From positions 19,968,501 through 20,032,500 of the forward strand of contig OX327710.1 of the NCBI GenBank assembly GCA_946807835.1: a DNA stretch of 64,000 nt, given 5' to 3'. A program made the translations under genes and the position numbers. The notes under the pieces are model-generated. The model had not been told where the DNA came from, ran no database searches, and saw only the letters and a program-made list of their open reading frames with translations. Positions 47,101 through 58,605 of the stretch are shown piece by piece. The stretch comes from Ailanthus altissimus (taxonomy: Eukaryota; Streptophyta; Magnoliopsida; Sapindales; Simaroubaceae). How positions within the stretch are numbered: the stretch's first letter is position 1; each line of letters begins with the position of its first letter.

Positions 47101-49710
47101 CTTTTATCATTGTCTTTTGTTCAAAATTGAAAGCTATTCACAATGTAGCCTTTGAATCTCTGAGCAAGTTGGTCAGGACCATTGGCTAGAATTTTTATTT
47201 TTTCAGACAATGTTATATTTGATGTTCATTGCAAGGCTTGAATCTGTATAAACTTCTAATTATTAGAAATGACAACAATTGAAGCTTACATTATTTATGA
47301 TTTATGAATCAAAAGATTTAGAGAACTTACATGATTTATAAACCATTTGTAAAATGATTCATTGTGAACTTTTTGAATATATGCTTTGCACTACGAGGCA
47401 TTTCTCTTGTTAGTTCAGCAAGATGTTGCCTAAACAAAAATTGGATAAATTACTTTAGGAAAAATAATGAATTAGGGATAAAATAATTTCAATATAAATA
47501 AACAATTTACTTTCAAAAGGGATTGACGATGTCGGTATTCACTAGTACATACCTATATGCTTAAACCCATGAAACATAGTCAAGACGAACTTTAACTCCT
47601 TTTTCCAAAAGACGCAACTTATTACCATAATCATTGTTACGAATTAGTTAAGTACTTTTAGTTTTTACTTCATTAAGGTATCTTGAACAAAAATTCATAC
47701 ATTCTTCCATTAAATACTCTTTAGCAATTGAAGCTTCAGGATGTGTTCGATTGCGTACATAAAGTTTTAGAGTTAATAGATACCTATAGTGAAAAAATAT
47801 TAGATATAATTAACATATGTTTGAATTTTTTTTTTGAAAAAAAGATTTAAAAAATGCAATAACATTGTCAGTCATACCTCTCAATAAGATACATCCGTCG
47901 AAACTGTACAGGACCAACAAGTAGCACCTCCTCAGTTAAATGATTAGGTAAATGCTCCATGATATCAAAAAATGACATTGGAAAATTTTCTCAGGATAAT
48001 CAAGTGCAAGTGCAATTCTATCTTGAATATAGAATAGATCATCTCGCATATTCACTTTTAAGCATAATTTCTTTAAAAAGTTACACAACTCAATCAACAC
48101 TTCTATAACATTCTTAGACAATGCTCTACAAGATGCCAAAGGAAGTAATTGTTGCATTAATATATGATTATAATGACTTTTAAGACCCCAAATACGACGC
48201 TCTTTAATATTCACACGTTGAAAAATATTCGATGCATAGCCATATAGAATCTTCACTTTCTTCAAGACTTTCAAGAAAACATCCTTATGTTCTTTGTTCA
48301 TAGAAAAACATGCAAGAAGTAACCGTAATTTGTTAGCACCTCTTGGTTTAAGATTTAATGGCTTTCTAATACCAATATGTTAAAAATCACGTCGTGCTTT
48401 CAAATTATCTTTAAACTTTTTAGCAACACTTAATAAAGTCCAAAGAACATTATCACAAATATTTTTCTCAATATACATTACATCAAGATTGTGGTGAATT
48501 AAGTTGAACTCTTAATATGGCAATTAAAAAAAAATACTTTTTTTCTTCTAAGTAGTCTTATCATTTTTCTTCTCAATCTCATTCATTTTTCTTTTTTGAA
48601 GATCTTATAGCTTATACTCAGTAAGTATGTCATTCAACTGTTTCTTCATCTCAGTCCCTAGCAATCAACTATGTGCTTGTTCCCTATTCTCTTGTGTTAT
48701 CAAATGATACTCTATCTTTTCGAAACTTATATGATATAGGTAAATATCGTTGATGAACTATGTAACAGTATTTTCTACCATTTAACAACCAACGAGATCT
48801 AGTATTTTGATTGCAAATAAGACAAGCTTTTTCACATTTTGTATTCCATCCTGACAAGTTACCATATACTAGAAAGTCATTAATAGTCCATAACAATGCT
48901 GCGTGGAGTTTGAACATTTAATTATATGATGCATCATAAGTGAGTACCCCTTTAAACCATAATTCCTTCAACTCCTTAATTAGTGGTTGCAAATAAACAT
49001 CAATTTTATTACCAGGTCTTTTAGGTCCATCAATAAACACAAATAAAATGAAGAATGATTATTTCATGCATAACTATGGCGACAAATTGTAAGGCATTAG
49101 AACAATTGGTCATGTACTATGTGACATAGACATTGTCCTAAATGGGTTAAATCCGTCAGTTGCCAATCCAAGTCTAACATTTCTATTATCAAAAGTAAAA
49201 TCGAGATTTTTTTCATCAAAAAATTTTCATGCAGGACTATCAACAGGATGCCTTAACACACCATCATCAGTGCACGAATCAATATGCCATCTCATAAGGG
49301 AAATGATTTTTGAAGACATAAACAACCTTTGTAATCTCGGCGCTAGTGAAAAATACCACACTTGTTTGACTGGTATTTTTTTATTCTTATTTTGATGTCT
49401 ACTAAAATCGCCATCCAATTGCTTATATCTTGAAGAATGACATATATGACTTATATCGAGCTTTTCATACTCATTTTTAAATAATAAACAATTATTAGGA
49501 CATGCATCTCATGTCTTATATGTAAAACCTAAGTCGGTAGTTATCTTTTGAGCCTCATAATACGACTCTGACAACTTTACTTCTTTAGGAAATGCTTCTT
49601 TTAACAATCCTAAAAGCATTGTAAATGATTTGTTTGTCTATCCACACAACATTTATATATGCAAAAGTCGAACAACGAATGATAATGAAAATAACTTTTC
49701 ACAGCCTAGA
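44192..49710 (-). mobile_element. CACTA (En/Spm) DNA transposon, truncated, transposase on minus strand
   Basis: The left terminus at 44192 starts CACTATAATAGAAAA, followed by subterminal repeats of GTCGCAAAAAG and its complement CTTTTTGCGAC up to about 44330, both hallmarks of plant CACTA elements. Reading leftwards from about 49700 is a decayed TNP2-type transposase, then a Ptta/En-Spm C-terminal region near 44900-45020 (NSHKYAKTYEYGLSPS). The opposite CACTA terminus was not found; recognisable sequence stops near 49710, so the element is truncated there. Confidence 0.85.
46500..49705 (-). pseudogene. CACTA TNP2-type transposase pseudogene (Transposase_21, DUF4218, DUF4216 regions)
   Basis: From the right on the minus strand: KSFTMLLGLLKEAFPKEVKL (about 49590-49650), DACPNNCLLF, the catalytic Transposase_21 block with KIPVKQVWYFSLAPRLQRLF and MRWHIDSCTDDGVLRHPVDS (49227-49418), FKLHAALLWTINDFLVYGNL and WLLNGRKYCYIVHQRYLPI (48684-48917), the DUF4218 segment GLKSHYNHILMQQLLPLASC and VIEVLIELCNF (47936-48301), and the DUF4216 segment IKFVLFKGDWIDNE and FTLVNFNHLLY (46812-47075). 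Order and orientation are those of an intact TNP2, but frequent stops show it is dead. Confidence 0.85.
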
Positions 49711-50300
49711 TACGCTGACGTGGTAATAAAATATTATCTCAAAATTTTTATTTTAATTTAATGTGTTAATAATTATTGAGTGATAAAATGATATATATTT
49801 TAAAATTATTCATTATACTATTTTATCGTTCACCATTCATTATTTAAAATATAAATTTTAAAATAATATTTAAAAAGTGTAACATTATTTTAAAATTTAC
49901 AGTAATAATAAACTTATATAATTAGAATACGAATTTTATATTTTAATTAATGTGACATCAACCATAGACTAGTACTTATAATTCTTTTAATTTAATAATT
50001 ATATAATATTAATTAATAATAAACACATTAAATATTACGTCTATTAAAATTCAAAATATCTAAATTATATAATATTGCTGTAAAACTTAACATCGATCTA
50101 ATTACCAATAAGTTACGTGATTTACTTTTTGTTAATGGTAGGCATGGTTCTAATTTTAGTCAAAATTGAACTAAACCACAATTTTTTTATTCTTTTATAA
50201 GTGCGAGTAAAAAGAAAAAAAAATCGAATGTAACATAAAAATCAAATTTTTTACTGATTCAATTCAATTTGGGTTTCCCATTTTTTTTAGTCAATTAAAA
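49711..50300. other. AT-rich intergenic DNA right of the CACTA element
   Basis: No ORF or classifiable element was seen. The missing right end of the CACTA element would be expected here but is absent. Confidence 0.4.
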
Positions 50301-50390
50301 AAAAAACAAAGACGAAGGGAATGAACTCGTGACCTAAATACAAATATTACATTTGCTTTACCCATTGAGCCAAAGTTGGTTTTCGAACTA
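50300..50390 (-). repeat. tRNA-derived SINE (minus strand)
   Basis: On the minus strand TTGGCTCAATGGG (complement of 50361-50373) is a good Pol III A box and CACGAGTTCATTCCC (complement of 50317-50331) a good B box, about 30 bases apart, as in tRNA-derived SINE heads. It continues on the minus strand into a T-rich tail region. The sequence does not fold as a complete tRNA. Its limits are approximate. Confidence 0.65.
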
Positions 50391-50677
50391 AATGCAATTA
50401 AGTTTATAATATTATATTTTAAGTATAAAAATTAAAAAACAAATGAGTTGGCTTTTTGATTGCCTCTACTCTCAGTTTCAATGTCTACATTCCAGAACAC
50501 AAAATATCGCTTAGATTCATCGATCTCCTTCCACTCTCACAAACCATTCATTTTCATTCCAAAAGATTGATTTAAACCAATTAAGTTCATTTCTACTCTC
50601 ACTCTCTATCTCTGCATTCCAAAAGATCTTTGTTTTTATCATACTTCAACTGTTCAACAATTGAATCATGCGAAGCC

Positions 50678-50810
50678 GATGAGTTGCTGCAATGACGGAT
50701 GGCCGACAAGTTGCTGTCATGGTCGGCCGATGAGTTGCTACGATGACGGATGGCCAACGAATTGCTGCGATGGCCGATGAGACTGATGAGTTGTTGCGAT
50801 ATGAGGGATG
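50678..50810 (+). repeat. Minisatellite with GATGAGTTGCTG unit
   Basis: About four imperfect units of roughly 30-36 bp with GATGAGTTGCTGC or GACAAGTTGCTG, ACGGATGGCC and CGATG words. The stretch is GC-rich in AT-rich surroundings. No ORF of known family covers it. Confidence 0.6.
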
Positions 50811-53134
50811 CGTTGAGACTTCATATTGAGTGGATTGTTTTTTTTCTTTTTCTTTTTAACTTGATTGAGTGAATTGTTTTCAAACGTGAGGAATTGAGGA
50901 AAGGAGAGGCAAGAATTGTTTTGAGATTGAGAGTGAATGAGATAATTAGGGATACGATTTTTTTAATTTATATAATATAATTCAGTGCAGGTGAACTTAT
51001 AGTAAAATTTTATACCCAATGATATATTGTCATGGGGATATTTATTTAACCAATTTTTTTATTCGGTTCCGATTTTAGTAGAACCGAACGAAAAGTAGCT
51101 GATTTTCTTTTTATTTTTTTTACGTTTTTGCAACTGACTCATTTTTTTTATTAGTAAGATTTGACTTCACTTTACTTAAGATTAAAGATTGGGGCCGGGC
51201 GGACAGTGAAGGCTAAAACTGAACCGAACCGATCATTTAGTTCGATCCGATCCAATTTTTTCGGTTCTCAAATTTTGTTTTGCCCACCTTACCATTTGTT
51301 ACCCTCACTTGAATTTTGTTATCTAAAATGCAGATTTTTAGACCCATCTTGCTCCATACGCTATATATATTTCGGTAAACCAAGCACAAGTGAATATGAC
51401 CTGCTTGCACTAAATAATAAATTTTAAATTAAATCTAAAATAAATAATCATAATAGTCCTCCTCTATTTTGAAATACCATTGTTTTATTGTAATGATACC
51501 TACGTTTCCTTTTCTTATGCAGTTTGTATAAGCTTTAATTAGAAAAGTTTGTTATTTTCGATATTCAATATTAATCAAATAAGAAGAGTACTTATTATCT
51601 TTTTTTAAAAAAAAAAATTATTTATATGATGCTTAATGTTTTTTGAAAGACCTAAGTTAGTTCATTTCAAAAGTAATTAGGCAATTTTTAGTAGCCCATT
51701 ACCCTGTTTATTAAATTAAAAAAAAAATTAAAAATTAAGAATATCATTCTTTAATCTCTCTTAATTTTATATAATATTTTAAGAGTGATGCTATATATTT
51801 TAAGTTACGTCTTAAGTAATGATGTGTCCAATGACCATTGGGTAGTATAATTATGTAAATTCTAAAATTACCTATTATATTCAATAATTATTTGACACAT
51901 TATTATTTAGGATACAACTTAAAATTTATAATATTATTCATATTTTAATTTTATTCCAAATGTTAAATGGATTGATAGTGTTAGGATTTGTGATCTTGTG
52001 TCATCTCAAATTTGTATAAATATTATAATTTTATATTTTTTTATAATAAATAAATATTTCATTAAATCGTTAATTATTTTTTGAGATAAAATGCTTGTAA
52101 CATTTTGAGATATTATATAGATTTAAAAGAGTTCGGATTAGGTTTAAGGAGTTAAAATTTTATTTGAAATGTAATAGAGATCTGAGAATATGTTTGCAAT
52201 AACATAGTTGCAAAAAGTTGTAAGTATTACTAAGATATGTTATTGTATAAGTATATTCTAAAAAATGCATGTTTTTGATCTATTTTCACTGACGCTTGGT
52301 CTATTGAGTGGAACCGATTAATATAGTTCAGTGTATATCTATATTTGAATTATCTAGATGGTTAATTTTAGCAGACCATGAGTTTAGTCGAAGCTCATAT
52401 ATATATACAGGCATTTAGTGAGGATTAGATACTGAATAAGACTTAATAAAGACTTCCAATAGGTATCTCATAAATCCGTTAGTAAAGGGTCTTCTCGAGT
52501 TGAGTAGTATTCGTGATTTTTTTAACCTGAGCACCATAATAAGCTTGTGAGTGATCCACCATATTTAGGTTCCACACATATCAGAGACTTTTTATGGTCT
52601 AATTGTTGGGTGTAGCTATATATGATTCGATGCTTATAGAGTTCGATGTGTGTAAATATGGGATCCGTCAACTCATATAAGTAAATCAAATATCCAAATG
52701 CTCTAAGGTTGTGTTCCAAGAAGTCTTATAGCCATAAGTATTAAATTCGGAAAATAGTTTTCCTTGGTATAAAAAATATAGTAAAAGAGTTTGCGAATAT
52801 TGTTTATCGAAATACAAATCAAAGAGATGAGTTTATGGTTGAACAATATGGGACTTGACGGTGTTGATCTATGTTTTTACTCTTCTAGGATATTAATGCC
52901 GGAAGGATTGTACGAATATAGATTAACTTCAACTTATATGGTTCAACTCGCAATTTTGTATTATCTATAACATGTGTGTGCGGGGCATCAGTTATTAACT
53001 TACGAAAATGTTTCGTAAGATAAAATAGGTGTGAACCTAAAGAATCTTATTATATGAAGTGTACTCATTGAGCATGTAGGTAGCGCATCGGATCAAATTG
53101 TTCAATCTGAAAAGTTTTCAAAAAATATAAATTT
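50811..53134. other. Intergenic DNA, unclassified worn repeats
   Basis: No gene is supported. Around 51060-51280 there are repeated GGTTC, GAACCGAAC and GATCCGATCC words of a type common in worn non-coding plant transposons. From 51979 (TGTTAGGATTTGTGATC) the sequence to about 53100 is less AT-rich and could be an LTR-like or non-coding element; no partner end or target duplication was found. Confidence 0.35.
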
Positions 53135-53545
53135 ATTTTAAGATCTTTTGAGGAGTAGTTAAACTTTAAGTGTTAAACCTAAAATTGTATCAAGTGAGAT
53201 TTTACACTTGTATTTATCTAGTGTATATCTCAAATTGTACTAATAATTTGTATGGATACTAAATTTGACATTGATAAATATAACTGTCATTTAAATTAAA
53301 TAATTATTATTTTATTTAAATTAATTCAGTCGGTCATTTATTTATTTTAAAGTCATTCAGAGAGTATTTAAAGTTTAAATATTAAATTTAAAATTGTGCT
53401 AAATAAGATTTGACACTTTTATCTATATAATATATATTTTATATTGTGCTAATAATTTATATGAATATTAAATTAAATATTATAAATAAAATTATAAAAT
53501 AATTATTGTTTCATAATCTATTAAATAATTCGGCTATTTTGTATG
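53135..53545. repeat. Tandem duplication of a ~200-bp AT-rich segment
   Basis: The segment 53135-53335 is repeated imperfectly at 53340-53545. Matching pairs include AAAATTGTATCAAGTGAGAT with AAAATTGTGCTAAATAAGAT and TGTACTAATAATTTGTATGG with TGTGCTAATAATTTATATGA. Non-coding. Confidence 0.65.
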
Positions 53546-53761
53546 TTAAATTGAATTAATTATTTTCAACGATTTACCGTAGCTGCTTGTTCTTTTTTTA
53601 TTGGCCATTTATAATTCAATTCAAAACAAATCAAATGAATTTAATTCCTATTAAAAGGGAGAGGTGACTTAGATTTCATTATCTTGCTACATGGCAAGCA
53701 ACTAATTGTCTCTCTTATTTAGCCGCCGAGACAAGCACTATATTCAGCAAGAATTGCCAAG

Positions 53762-53812
53762 TTGCTGCTGGCATTAATGAAGCATTGTCATGCTTCATTA
53801 AGTGACAGCAAA
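53762..53812. other. Strong potential hairpin
   Basis: TTAATGAAGCAT pairs perfectly with ATGCTTCATTAA across the loop TGTC, and after a short bulge TTGCTG pairs with CAGCAA. It lies about 50 bases upstream of a TATAAATAG box at about 53853. It could be an element-borne hairpin or a small-RNA precursor; nothing in the sequence decides. Confidence 0.5.
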
Positions 53813-55792
53813 GTGTAATTTAATTGGTTTAAACAAACGGCAGTTTCAATGTATAAATAGCCGAGAAATGTGAATCAAGGGATTAATTCGAGTTGAGTGA
53901 ATTTTAAATAGTTTTTTTTTAATTAGTTAAATGTTAAAAAAAGTAAAAATATTTAGAAAAATAATTTCAACTTGAGAGATAGTAATATATTAAAATAAGT
54001 ATTGCTTTAAATATTTTTTAAAAATAAAACTATCATTTTAATTTGAGAAAGTTTAACACGTCCTCAATTAAAATTAATCAAAATATATTTTAAAAATAAA
54101 TCTCATAATCTCATTAGAATAATGAGATTGTGTTTATTTTATTATACAAAATTATATGTAAGACATATTATTTTTAAATTATTTAAAATGTACATATTCA
54201 TCTATTGCATGACGCACACATAAAGCACCTACAAATAGATCATAAATGGGTTGATGGATTATAAAAAATTTAAATGGGTTGTGTTGACTTGCCAATCTAA
54301 ATATAATTCGTTTAATAAATCAGATGTGTTGAGCCATAAATAGGTCGTATTATGGTTAAGTCAATTAACAGGGTAAGTAGTTGAACCTATATGAATCCAA
54401 CCAAACAATTTGTTTTATAAATTATAATTTTTAAAGACGAAAATAATAATTAAAAGAATGTAATTGAATATTTTAAAAAATTTAAAGACCTATAAATAAT
54501 TAAAAAAAACATAGAGAGACTAAATTTTCAATTTTTTTAAATCGCATAATTAACTGATTCACCTTTTCGGTGATTCTAAATATTACATAATTAATGAATG
54601 TCATTATACCTATATTTAATTTATTATTATTTTGATAAAAATTCAATGACATTGATATGCATTACTAAATAATGGATAATTATTTATAAGTATTTGCTAT
54701 TCAATATTAATCATTTTGGTGATTATCAAACGATTCATAACATAGAATCAAATCGAATAACAATAATAATAGTTATTATAATTCTTGGACAAATATAATG
54801 AGTTAATAGCATATTATTAGGTAAATATATAATTAAAGATAATGTTTTCAGTATTCTTTCAAGCATTGCTCTCTTTTTATAAAATTATTGTCAATTTGTC
54901 ATGTCACATGTAAATATATATATTTTTTAATAATTGATTAAAAAACATACCTAATAATAATTCAACAAAAATAAAGCATTGTTGCCATAAAAATGGAACA
55001 ATGCTTCCAAAGTATTCAAAATTAGTCATAACCAAAAGCTCTTAAAACTGCAATACCTATTCTACTATAACATTACTCAAAATTTCCTAGTAATAATAAA
55101 ATTTCATGGTAATCAATCAATTATTTTACGAGTTATATATTAAATAAAACAAAACAAATGCTAATTATAATATAAGTAATTAATAAAAATATCTTTATAA
55201 CGCAAATAATTAAGTAATTACTTAATTATTTTAATATATGTAATTAATAATGCTTGAAATATTGACAAACAAGAACTTGTAATTAAATGAACAAAACTTA
55301 ATGCTTGTATTAAGTAATTGGTACATGTAATTAATATTTTTTTTCTAATGCAAATAATTGATGCAAGTAATTCAGTAATTAATTACATGTATTAATTATT
55401 TTCAGTAAATAAATATTTTGAATAATAACACACCTTTCAACTTTGATTTCGATATTTTCTTTTTCAAGTAATGTGTAAACAATTATTGGATAGTTAATTT
55501 TTATAATTTTTAAAATTATTCATTATATAATTTCACCACCCAATAATTATTTGGTATACCACTTATGATGAAAAATATAAATCAAAATTAGAAAGTAAAG
55601 GAAAAAACAATATATTGCTTTTAATATAAGTAATAAAAGAAAAGTTTTTACTAAAATAAATAAATGGAACAACATAACCATAAAAAAGGATAAACTTTAG
55701 GTCACTTTTCAAGAAGGAAAATAGTAACTACATAAGTGTAACTCCATAAAAAAGTCTATAAGAGCAGTTGATAATTTTTTTAGAAATAAATT
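53813..55792. other. AT-rich intergenic DNA
   Basis: Very AT-rich, with a TATAAATAG box near 53853 that may belong to an unrecognised LTR remnant around 53640-53900. No ORF, RNA gene or classifiable repeat was recognised in the rest. Confidence 0.35.
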
Positions 55793-57051
55793 TGTTAGGG
55801 GCTGTATTTTGGTCTTAGGAAAGCTCGGCCTCTAATTCAATTGTGTGAGTAAGAGAAATAATAAAAAAGTTTGAGTTCTTTGATTTTCGATCACCAAGGA
55901 CTGAGATTATGGCTATACTAATGGTGAAGGTTCGAGATTAGGTTGAGAATTGGCTAAACTCCCAATTATGGTTGAACTAATCGAGGGAACTTGATGGTAT
56001 CTGAGGAGTACAACATAAAGGAGGTCAGAGGTAGGTAATAGCGGGGTGGCCAGCAATAGCCTTTCGATGCTTAAGTCAAGTGAAAATATTTTGAAGAAGG
56101 TTCTCTAGGGTTAACTTGCCCTAAAGAAAATGAAGAAAGTCTAAAGAGAAGGTAGAGAATTTAGCTTATTAGAGAGAGAGTTTGAATTTAGAAAAATATT
56201 AATTTTTCATATCTATCTTTGTATTCTAAAGACTTAACTTGAGTTTGGAGAGTATCAGTTGGAGAACTCCCCTCAAGAGTAATACCTAGAGAGCTACTAA
56301 TGGCAAACAATCTCTATCATGGAAGATATTTTAAAAAATTTCACTTGGAGGGACACATGGGTTATTTGGATTCCTTGACGTTAAGAGTACTGGATAATAT
56401 GATTGGTCACTTTTGGACATGTCAGTCTTGAGTTGGTAAGGTTTGAGGAATACTAAAGGGTCTTCTAACTCTGTCCCCTGTGCTTAGTAGGAACAGTGTT
56501 GAACTGCTCAACCACTCTAGACAGCTTCTGTCTACAGTGTCAGCAGTGACCAGTGTTTTGATTCCTACTGACGTGGTGCTAGGCTGTTGACTCTTTGGGG
56601 ATTTCTTCATCCAATCTTATCATTTAAGTCTAATAGTTAATTGAGGTGACATTCACATACTCTTCTAGTGGGTTTTATGAGTGACACGACGTATATTGGC
56701 CCAGGCTGATGTGGTACCTACTTATTAGGCTTTCAAAAATTCTCCTATCTAACCTTATCTCTAGGTTAGATAATTAAATAACGTGACGTCTAAATACTCC
56801 TCTATTAAGTCTCGCTAATAACGTAGCAAGACTTGAGTTGTGCCTAGATGTCCTTTAATACAATGATTAAGTGGAGACATGTGATATAACTTGAGTCCCA
56901 CTTCATGAACTCAATAGACTCATTAAGAAAGCTCAAATATTATAGTTTAAGTTAAGTTTTATTGAAACAGCTCTCTTTGAGCTTGATATTTAAAAAGTTT
57001 TGGCCTGAATAATAAATACTAGATTGAGTGTTATTAGTCTCTATCCCAACA
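55793..57051. mobile_element. Solo LTR with 5-bp target duplication
   Basis: The 1259-bp block begins TGTTAGGGGC and ends CTATCCCAACA, so its ends are short inverted repeats (TGTTRGGG/CCCAACA) of the TG...CA type of LTRs. It is flanked by the direct repeat AAATT at 55788-55792 and 57052-57056, the 5-bp duplication expected from integrase. It contains no ORF, primer-binding site or second LTR, so it is a solo LTR left by recombination. The superfamily (copia or gypsy) cannot be told. Confidence 0.8.
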
Positions 57052-57056
57052 AAATT

Positions 57057-58535
57057 ATTACATAAATAATAACCTTTTAATAAACAAGATTATTAACTTT
57101 CATATTGCTAAATAAGACTTTTTATATTTGTGATACAAATAGTGCTGTGAAACTGATTGTAGAGTAAAAATTGGTGTGTTTAATAATTACATACCAAAAT
57201 CAGCATTTTACAATGTGCAAATATTTATGGACGTATATATAGCTTAATGATAATCATACATTTCTACGAGATGTTGAATTCGAATTCCTCTCCCTAAATA
57301 ATAATAATAATAATAGTAAAAAATGGAGATGACATTCTTGCCGAGAAATCACATATATGGCAAGAAGAGGATAGAGAGGGCATGAAAGTTGAAACAAAAT
57401 TGATGCGTCCTTTTCTGCACCCATTGGATGTCGAATAATGAAAACGTCCACGCATCAGCAAGAATCAAAGTTTTTTCTGTATTTATGTATTTGTGTTCAA
57501 ACACATTGATATACTAGCTCGATGATATTTTCTGACACGTTATTCTGTTTTCTGTTTTTGACTTTTGAAAAGCGAGGAATATAAATTAAAATTAAGGAAA
57601 TTATCACTTTAGTTTTCACATTTTTGTTGGATTATTCATGACATTTTTTATATTTTAAAAGTTATTAATTAAATCTTTTAAGAATGAAGTGATCATGTTT
57701 CAAAGACAAAAATAATAATAAAAAAAATATATTTAAGATGAAAATAATAGCAAAATAATTTTTTAAGGATGTGATTAATAATTTTTAAAATATTAAAAAT
57801 TAAGTGAATAATTTAATAAAATTACAAGATTAAATTATCAATTTTCTTATAAATTAATACAAAAAGTTTGAGTGTAAAAAAAAAAAAAATTAAAACCAGA
57901 GACAATATCAATATTGAACTGAATGTATGTTCGAAGTTGAGGTGACATTTTTTTGTTAATAGCTACATAGAATAAATTATTAATATAAGTGGGTGGATGT
58001 AAATAATAGCTACTAAATTATAAAAAAAAAATTATTTAATGAAAAGTGCAGTGCATTGGTTCTAGATTATCTTCTGCTTTGATTTTTTCGGGAGCAAAGT
58101 ACAGAATTTATAATTGATTTTGATTGTTATAAAGGAAGAGTATAAAACTAATTAATTCTTAATCATCCATTAATCACTATAATCATAAGATATAAGCTCG
58201 ATCAATAGAGCTTAGAATTTAGACAAGAGTAGAAGAATCCGAGATACTCGGTTTCGGTAGGCCGATAAACGGGGCCTAACCCACCCCCAGTGGTCCACAT
58301 GTGACATACGGTACCGGACTCAGACAAGTTGATTCAAACCCACACTAAAAAGAAAAAGAGAAAGAATAAAAAATAAAAAAAAGACAGAGATATCATAACA
58401 ACCCATTATGACAAAACATAACTCAAAGCAGCTCCTTAACGGCAAATCTGATATTATCCAGTTAAAAGTAAAACCTTGTATGAATTTCAGTTGCCCCATA
58501 AGTCATAACCTTGACATTCCCAATAAAAAGTATAT
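57057..58535. other. Intergenic DNA upstream of the lipase gene
   Basis: AT-rich, non-coding. A GC-richer stretch at 58225-58325 (GATAAACGGGGCCTAACCCA and CACATGTGACATACGG) lies about 300 bases upstream of the lipase ATG and probably belongs to its promoter. No gene seen. Confidence 0.4.
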
Positions 58536-58543
58536 TATAAAAG
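58536..58543 (+). promoter_or_regulatory. OBL1: TATA box of the lipase gene
   Basis: TATAAAAG lies 70 bases before the ATG at 58606, the usual distance for a plant promoter with a short leader. It also argues against the in-frame upstream ATG at 58408, which would sit upstream of the core promoter. Confidence 0.65.
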
Positions 58544-58605
58544 GACACAGGGACCGACTCATTTATTCACTTGCTTATCATCATATTCACATTATCACCA
58601 TCTAC

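Noticed and set aside
50755..50800. CTGATGAG word suggesting a hammerhead ribozyme
   Set aside because: The conserved GAAA partner and the three stems could not be found; the word belongs to the minisatellite.
58408..58605. In-frame upstream ATG that would add 66 residues to the lipase
   Set aside because: It lies upstream of the TATA box at 58536, and the added residues do not resemble the family N-terminus.
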